A stretch of 64,000 nt of DNA, taken from positions 1,129,289 to 1,193,288 of the forward strand of contig NZ_MSCC01000001.1 in the NCBI RefSeq assembly GCF_002954455.1. The letters run 5' to 3'. The translations under genes were made by a program, and so were the position numbers. This stretch comes from Photobacterium aquimaris. Lineage in GTDB: Bacteria > Pseudomonadota > Gammaproteobacteria > Enterobacterales > Vibrionaceae. Numbering within the stretch: position 1 is the stretch's first letter; each line of letters starts with the position of its first letter. This document shows positions 58,281 through 64,000 of the stretch, one piece after another. The notes under the pieces were generated by a model. It saw only the letters and a list, made by a program, of their open reading frames with translations. It made no database searches and was not told the DNA's origin.

Positions 58281-59140
58281 TAGTCTTGATTTCCTTGATT
58301 GTTATTGCCTTTAACATCAAGTTCAATGTTGTCGCTACCATTATAGATTTGAAAGCGTAATCCCTTTGCGCGTGCAATCATGGTAATGCCTAGTTTCTTA
58401 GCAAGATCATAGCCCATTTGTGTAGCACCTGAGCGAGATAGCAACACAGGGATCCCCATTTGCGCGACTTTGATGACCATTTCAGACGTTAAACGACCTG
58501 TGGTATAGAAAATCTTATCTTCGCCTGTTTGCTGTTGTAGCCACATTTCACCGGCTAAGGTATCAACGGCGTTATGACGACCGACATCTTCCACAAACGA
58601 TAGAATCTCAGTACCTTTACACACCGCACAGCCATGTACAGCACCTGCTGCCTTATAGGTTTCATTATGATGGGTTAATGCTTCTAATAGGCCATATAGC
58701 ATCGATTGTTTAATTTGCGGCTGTGGTAGTGTAATACCTTCGAGCTTTTTCATTACATTGCCGTACATCGTGCCTTGACCACAGCCGGAAGTGACAGTTT
58801 TCTTTTCTAACTGTTGAGCAAGATTTTCAGTATTTTCATGAGTAATTATAACGGCAGCATTCGTTTGCCAATCAATCATTACTGATTCGATAGCGCTAAG
58901 GTCATTAATAAAGCCTTGGTTTTTTAGGTAGCCTAAGACTAATGCTGAAGGGCGCTCACCTAATGTCATTAACGTAACAACTTCAACCCAATTAAGGTAA
59001 ACCGTTAATGGATGCTCACAGGCAATCTCTTTTGTTTGTCGGTCACCATATTCATCAATAATCTCTACTGACATGGTTTGCTGCACAGTCGCTTGCGTTT
59101 TTATAATTTTAGGCAATATCGCCATTTTAAATTCCTGCAT
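58280..59140 (-). CDS. fdhD: Formate dehydrogenase sulfurtransferase FdhD
   Basis: 286 residues. Family motifs: SGCGQGT, HGCAVCKG (the CxxC pair that carries sulfur from IscS to the Mo/W cofactor), EDVGRHNAVDTLAGEMW, TTGRLTSEMVIKVAQMGIPVLLSRSGAT. FdhD adds the terminal sulfido ligand that FDH needs for activity. A sigma-54 promoter lies about 50 bases upstream (59187-59203), consistent with joint expression with the FDH operon. Confidence 0.95.
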   Translation of the reverse strand: MQEFKMAILPKIIKTQATVQQTMSVEIIDEYGDRQTKEIACEHPLTVYLNWVEVVTLMTLGERPSALVLGYLKNQGFINDLSAIESVMIDWQTNAAVIITHENTENLAQQLEKKTVTSGCGQGTMYGNVMKKLEGITLPQPQIKQSMLYGLLEALTHHNETYKAAGAVHGCAVCKGTEILSFVEDVGRHNAVDTLAGEMWLQQQTGEDKIFYTTGRLTSEMVIKVAQMGIPVLLSRSGATQMGYDLAKKLGITMIARAKGLRFQIYNGSDNIELDVKGNNNQGNQD

Positions 59141-59186
59141 ATTAAGGTTGATGTTTATCTAACAACACATATTGAAAACAAAAACT

Positions 59187-59203
59187 AAGCAAAGATTGTT
59201 CCA
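59187..59203 (-). promoter_or_regulatory. Sigma-54 promoter of fdhD
   Basis: Minus-strand TGGAACAATCTTTGCTT. GG at 59202-59201 and GC at 59190-59189 are 12 bases apart and the TTTGCT element is complete. Transcription would start near 59177, 37 bases before the fdhD ATG. Confidence 0.8.
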
Positions 59204-59290
59204 CTATTAACGAAAATCCAAATTTACTAAGGCTTAGCTAATAAATAAAAACAGCTAAAAACGCATACTTTCCATGTGGTTTTTTGTTGT

Positions 59291-59306
59291 TGGTCTAAAA
59301 TTTGCT
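59291..59306 (+). promoter_or_regulatory. Sigma-54 promoter of the DUF3305-DUF3306 genes
   Basis: TGGTCTAAAATTTGCT: GG at 59292-59293, GC at 59304-59305 (12 bases), full TTTGCT. It is 91 bases before the gene start and divergent from the fdhD promoter. No copy of the GAGACA motif was seen between the two promoters. Confidence 0.78.
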
Positions 59307-59396
59307 TATATCTAATAACGGGCAAATTAATGCTTACTATTAAACGTTATTAAATAATCACATGAAGGCAGTATAAATCTGCCAGTAGGAGTGGAT

Positions 59397-59888
59397 GTGC
59401 CAAAACAAGCAGAACTTGAATTAAAGAAAAATGAACATGTTTGGCCTATTAACTTTCGCCTACAAGCAGAGGAGCGCCAAGTAGGTCGTTGGACAACATA
59501 TGCGTGGACGATTGAAGATATTTGTTTATATGAAGAAGATCTTACTTCAGACATGGAAATTTCCAATATAGGTTCTGGTAACTATATGATGCCTTTAGAA
59601 CTTTTCCGTGATGAGCGTATGGAATATCGTTTTAATCTAAATTCACAAAGTCCGCACTTATTTTTTATTTGTGCTGAAGAAAATGAGCAATTAAAACCGG
59701 TTTTAGTAACGGCAGCACAAGGCGTTGCTGCACGTTATATGGATGGTGATTATGTTGTTTTACATATAGAGATCCCATTAGCTATTCAAGCTTGGATGGA
59801 AGCGTTTTTAGGTCGTCATGGTGAATTGTTTGAATTTAAACGCAAACGTGGTGGCGATAAGAAAAAAGGACGTTCAAGTGGCAACTAA
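59397..59888 (+). CDS. DUF3305 formate dehydrogenase accessory protein
   Basis: 163 residues from GTG 59397, with AGGAG 5 bases upstream (the GTG at 59391 sits inside that site). WPINFRLQAEERQVGRWTTYAWTIEDICLYEE and ARYMDGDYVVLHIEIPLAIQAWMEAFLGRHGELFEFKRKRR-like basic tail match DUF3305, found next to FDH genes in Shewanella and Vibrio. Role unproven; probably FDH maturation or assembly. Overlaps the DUF3306 gene by 11 bases. Confidence 0.85.
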   Translation: MPKQAELELKKNEHVWPINFRLQAEERQVGRWTTYAWTIEDICLYEEDLTSDMEISNIGSGNYMMPLELFRDERMEYRFNLNSQSPHLFFICAEENEQLKPVLVTAAQGVAARYMDGDYVVLHIEIPLAIQAWMEAFLGRHGELFEFKRKRGGDKKKGRSSGN

Positions 59889-60603
59889 TTTTTTTGAACG
59901 TTGGTCAAGCCGTAAGTTAACAGCGGTTGAAAAGACTGAATCACGACAATCGACCGATAATGATGTTACTGATGATGGCGATACTCATAAATCAGAGCGT
60001 ATTGATTGTGAGAATACAGTAGTCGATAAGATAACGAATACTGATGTTAGTCATCAATCGTTAGCAACGGCAGATTCAGCAACAATTCCAGAGAATGCTA
60101 TAACGCCAGAGCCTGTTGTTGAATTGACTATTGATGATGCTGATAAAGTGACTTATGAATCTGGAGTCGCGTCATTTATGCAACAACAAGTGACTAAATC
60201 GGTAAAGAAAGCCGCTCTGCGTAAATTATTTCATTCACAAGAGTTTAATTATATCAGTGATATGGATGATAGTACTGAAGACTTTAGCAATATGGAGGGG
60301 TTAGCCCCAGAGATTGCTTCACAAATGCGCGGTTGGATAAATACAGTTACTGAAACAGCAACAGAGAAATTAAAAGAGGATGGTCTATCAGCATTAACAT
60401 CACCCCCTACGACAGTTGATGTTCTGGAATCTCTAATAGATAACGATGCCGATGTTATTACTCATACTGAAACTAATGACTCGATAGAAACAGATACTGC
60501 TATTACCGCTATAGAAGACAAGCATACTGATAATGATTTATTGGTGAATCGTTATGACAGTATAAGTGTTGATGAAGATGCAGTTCCTAAGAATAAGCGC
60601 TAA
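59878..60603 (+). CDS. DUF3306 formate dehydrogenase accessory protein
   Basis: 241 residues from GTG 59878 (AAGGA 7 bases upstream; overlaps the upstream stop). The N-terminal ATNFFERWSSRKL is the DUF3306 hallmark. An acidic low-complexity stretch follows, then KKAALRKLFHSQEFNYISDMDDSTEDFSNMEGLAPEIASQMRGW, the conserved core. The C-terminal 90 residues are acidic and Thr/Asp-rich, likely disordered. Always paired with DUF3305 at FDH loci; function unknown. Confidence 0.83.
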   Translation: MATNFFERWSSRKLTAVEKTESRQSTDNDVTDDGDTHKSERIDCENTVVDKITNTDVSHQSLATADSATIPENAITPEPVVELTIDDADKVTYESGVASFMQQQVTKSVKKAALRKLFHSQEFNYISDMDDSTEDFSNMEGLAPEIASQMRGWINTVTETATEKLKEDGLSALTSPPTTVDVLESLIDNDADVITHTETNDSIETDTAITAIEDKHTDNDLLVNRYDSISVDEDAVPKNKR

Positions 60604-60660
60604 TCCAATATAATCGCGTTATTAAGTAACTATAAATAAAAACAGAAATAAAAAGACACT

Positions 60661-60742
60661 GGGACAAAAAGGGAATATGACCAAAATCATACATAGAGAC
60701 AATTTGGCGCGTTAGTTCGCTACAAGTAAGACAAAATGTCTC
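60661..60742. promoter_or_regulatory. Three putative activator sites upstream of the FDH promoter
   Basis: GGGACAAAAAGGGAA (60661-60675), GAGACAATTTGGCGC (60696-60710) and AAGACAAAATGTCTC (60728-60742; palindromic AGACA-AAA-TGTCT). Start-to-start spacings are 35 and 32 bases. The last copy matches the one beside the activator gene (50191-50205) in 13 of 15 positions. They lie 70-155 bases upstream of the sigma-54 promoter, a typical enhancer position. Confidence 0.68.
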
Positions 60743-60811
60743 ATAGCTTGATGGTAACATCTGAGCGTTATGATTTTAGTTCCTTTTAGGTCATTTTATT
60801 CCGTGAAAAGT

Positions 60812-60827
60812 TGGATCGGTTATTGCT
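60812..60827 (+). promoter_or_regulatory. Sigma-54 promoter of the FDH operon
   Basis: TGGATCGGTTATTGCT: GG at 60813-60814 and GC at 60825-60826, 12 bases apart, with intact TTGCT. Expected start near 60838, about 60 bases before the first gene. Confidence 0.85.
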
Positions 60828-60900
60828 CTATAGAGAGTAGAAGAAAAATTATTATCTTCCCACGACACTGATTAGCGGTAGTGAGCATACAGGAATAACA

Positions 60901-62580
60901 ATGTTAAAAAGTACATTAAATGCATTTACTGATATCAATGGTGTAGCTCGTGCTGCAGCCATTACTGGAACAGTAGAACTTGCCAATCTTATTCCGCCTA
61001 CAGTGACATATGAGAGTCGTGGTAATTTATTGATAATTGGTGAAGCACAACAACTCCTTAATGTTGCTGATCAGTTTTCGGCATTGAATAGTGTGACGTT
61101 ACTCGCGACGGATTCAAACACTTCTGAACTCAAAACAGCCCATACGCTGTATTACAGTCAAACAGTTACCGTAAAAGGTTATCTGGGAGCATTTGATGTC
61201 CATTGTCGCATCGAACATGAGGCTAATGGACTTGAAACGAATTTAGCGAAAATAGCTATCGGACGTCAATGCTTTGATATTGTTCTTGATATGACAGCAA
61301 CAGGGGTTATCAATGTTGAAATTCCTGCGGCTGGTTATTATGCATTAGGTCAACGTTCTGAAGCTCAAATTTCTGCAAAACTCGCTGCGCTGGTGGAAGA
61401 GCTTCCAGCCATGAAAGGCACATTTGATAAACCTAAATATTTTCGCTTAAATCCTGATATTTGTGCGCACTCATCACGTGGTGTAAAAGGTTGTGATCGT
61501 TGTATTGATGCCTGTCCTGCTGGTGCTTTAAGTTCAGATAGGATTGCTATTGCGATTGATCCTTATCTTTGTCAGGGCGTAGGTACATGTGCGACAGCAT
61601 GTCCAACTGAAGCAATTAGTTATGCTTTACCTGATCCCCAAATTACTCAAAATTTTGTTCATAGTGTCTTAGCACGTTATAAGCAAGAAGGGGGTAAAGC
61701 GCCAACACTATTACTTTATGGTGAGCGTGATACAGCTGCTGTTATAAAGGCACTTGCTGTACTTCCTAGTTCTGTTATTACGATTGCATTAGAAGAGCTA
61801 GCAACTGTTGGTATTGATACTTGGTTTAGTGCTTTAGCTTATGGTGCACATCAAGTTCTATTAGCGACTAATACGACATACATTCCAGCGACGATTGATG
61901 CTGTTCTAACGAATGAATTAGCCATTGCTCAAAACTTCTTAACAGAACTAGGTTATGAGTCTGAACGTATTTGTTTATTTGATTTTGCTGATAGCGCTAA
62001 CTTTAAAGCTTATGAGTCGGCACTTATTACTCCGATTGAAGCGGCACTTACTGGCACTAAACGTGAAAAACTATTTACTGTTCTAGAAACGCTTAATCAA
62101 TCAAGTCCGTTACAACCTACGCATTCAACAGTTGCAGCTAATGCACCTTATGGTTCGGTAACCTGTAAAACTGATGATTGTACGTTATGTATGAGTTGTG
62201 TTGCTGTTTGTCCAACTCGAGCCTTACATGCTATTGGTGATCGTCCTGGATTATTATTTGTAGAACAAGATTGTATTCAATGTGGTATGTGTGAAACCGC
62301 ATGTCCTGAGAAAGTAATTACTCTTGAAGCAGGTTTTAATTGGGATTGGCAAGCACGTAAAGCCGCTAAACTTGTTCATGAAGAACCTGCTGCATGTTGT
62401 ATCAGTTGTGGAAAACCTTTTGCCCCAGCATCTATGGTGAAAATGTTGACAGAAAAACTTCAAAGTCATTCACATTTTCAAGGAGAAGCTATTCGTCGTT
62501 TATCTATGTGTGAAGATTGTCGTGTTCGCGATATTTTCGAAAAGATGGAACAAGATCCACAAAGTCAGGCAAGGGTATAA
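60901..62580 (+). CDS. Multi-cluster ferredoxin-like protein of the FDH locus
   Basis: 559 residues. Four 4Fe-4S motifs come in two pairs: CDRCIDACP with an upstream Cys, and CQGVGTCATACP (about 190-235); then CTLCMSCVAVCP and CIQCGMCETACP (about 420-470). A further CCISCG ... CEDC near the C-terminus could bind another metal. The N-terminal 150 residues have a Rossmann-like look (LLIIGEAQQLLNVADQF). Similar proteins head FDH operons in Shewanella/Vibrio and probably pass electrons, but their partner is unproven. First gene after the sigma-54 promoter. Confidence 0.85.
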   Translation: MLKSTLNAFTDINGVARAAAITGTVELANLIPPTVTYESRGNLLIIGEAQQLLNVADQFSALNSVTLLATDSNTSELKTAHTLYYSQTVTVKGYLGAFDVHCRIEHEANGLETNLAKIAIGRQCFDIVLDMTATGVINVEIPAAGYYALGQRSEAQISAKLAALVEELPAMKGTFDKPKYFRLNPDICAHSSRGVKGCDRCIDACPAGALSSDRIAIAIDPYLCQGVGTCATACPTEAISYALPDPQITQNFVHSVLARYKQEGGKAPTLLLYGERDTAAVIKALAVLPSSVITIALEELATVGIDTWFSALAYGAHQVLLATNTTYIPATIDAVLTNELAIAQNFLTELGYESERICLFDFADSANFKAYESALITPIEAALTGTKREKLFTVLETLNQSSPLQPTHSTVAANAPYGSVTCKTDDCTLCMSCVAVCPTRALHAIGDRPGLLFVEQDCIQCGMCETACPEKVITLEAGFNWDWQARKAAKLVHEEPAACCISCGKPFAPASMVKMLTEKLQSHSHFQGEAIRRLSMCEDCRVRDIFEKMEQDPQSQARV

Positions 62581-62589
62581 GGTCAGTAT

Positions 62590-63207
62590 ATGGAAAATGC
62601 AGCTATGAAATCTCACACAAATTATGTTGATCAAGACGATTTATTACGTATTGAAATTTATAACATGTTGGCACATTTATGTCGTCAAGCGCCTGCTCAA
62701 TCTGTGCTTGAATTTCTTGCAAATATTGGTGTTGATACAGCGCAAACCTTTCAACGCCAAACCATGGCTTCAGCTTGGCCTTTACTAAAACTAGCAGCTC
62801 AGAAAACGACATTATTGAGTGTCGAAGAAGAATATCAAGATGTCTTTATTGGCATTGGTCGTGGAGAAGTTATTCCATTTGGTTCATGGTATTTAACTGG
62901 ATCATTAATGGAAATGCCTCTGGCTTATTTACGTCAAGATTTAAGACTACTTGGCTTTGAACGTGCGCAATCTGTTATCGAACCAGAAGATCATATTTCA
63001 GCGTTATTAGAAGTTATGGCTATGCTGGTGGAAGGCGGTGATGAGCATCTCCAACAAACATTTTTTAACCGTCATCTTGCACCTTGGTGTGAGAAATTTT
63101 GTACGGATTTAAAGGCAGCAAAAAGTGCAGTGTTTTATACCGCAGTTGGTGAATTAGCGTGGCAATTTCTAACAATAGAAAAAACCCGTTTCTTGGAATC
63201 CCAATAA
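62590..63207 (+). CDS. TorD/DmsD-family chaperone
   Basis: 205 residues, all-helical. EEEYQDVFIGIGRGEVIPFGSWYLTGSLMEMPLAYLRQDL is the TorD hallmark region (E..Y..LF..G..P..P.ES pattern), and EPEDHISALLEVMAMLVEGGDE matches the conserved EPxDHIxxxLE motif. These chaperones hold the Tat signal of molybdo/tungsto-enzymes until the cofactor is inserted; the client here is presumably the FDH subunit at 63481. Spacing of 9 bases after the ferredoxin gene. Confidence 0.92.
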   Translation: MENAAMKSHTNYVDQDDLLRIEIYNMLAHLCRQAPAQSVLEFLANIGVDTAQTFQRQTMASAWPLLKLAAQKTTLLSVEEEYQDVFIGIGRGEVIPFGSWYLTGSLMEMPLAYLRQDLRLLGFERAQSVIEPEDHISALLEVMAMLVEGGDEHLQQTFFNRHLAPWCEKFCTDLKAAKSAVFYTAVGELAWQFLTIEKTRFLESQ

Positions 63208-63271
63208 AAAGATACTCGCTATAATAAAAAATCGACACCTGTTAATTAGCGTGGCGAGAGGAGCAAATACA

Positions 63272-63469
63272 ATGAGTGAGCAAAAAACAAATAATAGTCG
63301 TCGTCAATTATTGAAAAATATTGGTTTGTCTGTAGCTGCAGGCGCTGTTGTTGCTGGAACGGTAACGACTGTTCAAGCATCAACAACTGAGACGGATAAG
63401 AAAGATCCTAAAACAAAAAAAGGGTATCACGAAACCCAACATATTCGTGATTACTACAATACCCTATAA
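63272..63469 (+). CDS. Formate dehydrogenase region Tat-target small protein
   Basis: 65 residues from ATG 63272 (GAGAGGAG upstream; a start at 63251 is less likely). NSRRQLLKNIGLSVAAGAVVAG is a Tat signal. The short mature part ends KKGYHETQHIRDYYNTL, the conserved end of the TIGR02811 family found just before FDH catalytic genes. It may form a small subunit or membrane anchor of the FDH complex. Followed by the catalytic gene after 11 bases. Confidence 0.88.
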   Translation: MSEQKTNNSRRQLLKNIGLSVAAGAVVAGTVTTVQASTTETDKKDPKTKKGYHETQHIRDYYNTL

Positions 63470-63480
63470 GCGGAGCCTTA

Positions 63481-64000
63481 AATGAAACTAACTAAACGTT
63501 CCGATAAAGTGAGCAAAGATGAAAACCAACTAGGTATTTCTCGTCGTTCTTTTATTCGTAATTCTTCTCTTGCCGCTGCTGGTGGTGTTGCAGGTGCGAG
63601 TCTTTTTGCACCTGGTTTTATGCGTAAAGCAGAAGCTTTCCCTGAAGCTGATTACAATGCACCTAAAGTTGTTAAGCGTACTATTTGTTCTCACTGTTCT
63701 GTTGGTTGTGGCATTTATGCTGAAACCCAAGATGGTGTATGGACCCATCAGGAACCTGCTTTTGATCATCCTTTTAATGCTGGTGGGCATTGTGCAAAAG
63801 GGGCTGCGCTACGTGAACATGGCCATGGTGCCAAACGCGTAAAATACCCAATGAAATTGGTTAACGGTAAGTGGAAAAAACTGAGCTGGGAGCAAGCATT
63901 AGACGAAGTTAGCCAGCAAGTGCTAAAAATTCGTGAAGAATCAGGCCCAGATTCCGTTTACTTTTTAGGTTCAGCGAAGCATAACAACGAGCAAGCGTAC
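63481..64000 (+). CDS. fdhA: Formate dehydrogenase catalytic subunit, 3' end beyond the window
   Basis: 173 residues are in the window. Tat signal SRRSFIRNSSLAAAGG; then the N-terminal 4Fe-4S site C-x2-C-x3-C-x27-C (CSHCSVGC ... HCAKG) of the DMSO-reductase family, followed by RVKYPMKLVNGKWKKLSWEQALDEV and YFLGSAKHNNEQAY. Expected product: periplasmic W/Mo-bis-MGD FDH oxidising formate to CO2. The Cys or selenocysteine ligand of the metal is further on and is not visible. Confidence 0.93.

Larger units (their letters stand above)
60604..60900 (+). other. 297-base control region of the FDH operon
   Basis: Holds three copies of the activator motif, listed separately, and the sigma-54 promoter at 60812-60827. 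A sigma-54-like string at 60704-60720 was judged wrong in spacing. Confidence 0.7.

Noticed and set aside
60704-60720. A second sigma-54-like string (TTGGCGCGTTAGTTCGCT) upstream of the FDH operon
   Set aside because: GG and GC are 13 bases apart instead of 12 and the TTGC element is broken (TTCGC); the site at 60812-60827 is exact.

Overview
The window looks like a piece of chromosome from a low-GC gammaproteobacterium of the Vibrionaceae, most likely Photobacterium or a close relative. The basis is gene content and protein character: gsk, sanA, standalone menB, hrpA and hrpB, DUF3581, nagE and a tungstate-linked formate dehydrogenase locus in low-GC coding sequence. No rRNA, tRNA, IS element or CRISPR array was seen. 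The species call is inference.

Layout. 1-19.6 kb is mostly core genome: sanA, the malic enzyme maeA, menB, two DEAH-box RNA helicases (hrpB, hrpA), a TerB-like protein, a CorA/ZntB-type transporter, an AraC regulator divergent from a MATE exporter, an APC permease, gsk and a DUF2786 protein. 20.0-32.9 kb is an AT-rich accessory surface-polysaccharide locus: Wzx flippase, glycosyltransferases, a Wzc-like chain-length/tyrosine-kinase protein, and an EpsG/Wzy-like polymerase. It ends in a remarkable Tat-exported, phage-tail-spike-like protein with a C-terminal S74 intramolecular chaperone. Wza, Wzb and an initiating sugar-phosphate transferase are not present in the window. Four genes here carry five reading-frame breaks, each at an A or T run and each fixed by removing one base. 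33-39.6 kb holds small regulators and envelope genes: a MarR/DUF3861 pair with two visible operators, a copper-type DUF411 protein, an XRE regulator, a frameshifted PAP2 phosphatase, and nagE with a CRP site. 39.9-45 kb carries an LtaS-like transferase divergent from an OmpR-type two-component system, then DUF3581.

45-64 kb is a coordinated formate dehydrogenase (FDH) supply region. A minus-strand operon tupA-tupB-tupC-mobA-mobB/moeA imports tungstate/molybdate and finishes the pterin cofactor. Divergent from it is a sigma-54-activator response regulator with its Cache-type sensor kinase. After a C45-like hydrolase and pbpG come fdhD with a DNA-binding/PBP-domain regulator on the minus strand, and DUF3305-DUF3306 on the plus strand. 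Then follows the FDH operon itself: a multi-cluster ferredoxin, a TorD-type chaperone, a small Tat-target protein and the FDH catalytic subunit, which is cut off by the window end.

Reading the intergenic DNA gives four sequences with exact sigma-54 geometry (GG and GC 12 bases apart). They lie upstream of tupA, fdhD, the DUF3305 gene and the FDH operon. A repeated GAGACAAAATGTC-type motif occurs both next to the activator gene and upstream of the FDH promoter. I infer a sigma-54 regulon in which this two-component pair matches FDH synthesis to metal uptake and cofactor synthesis.
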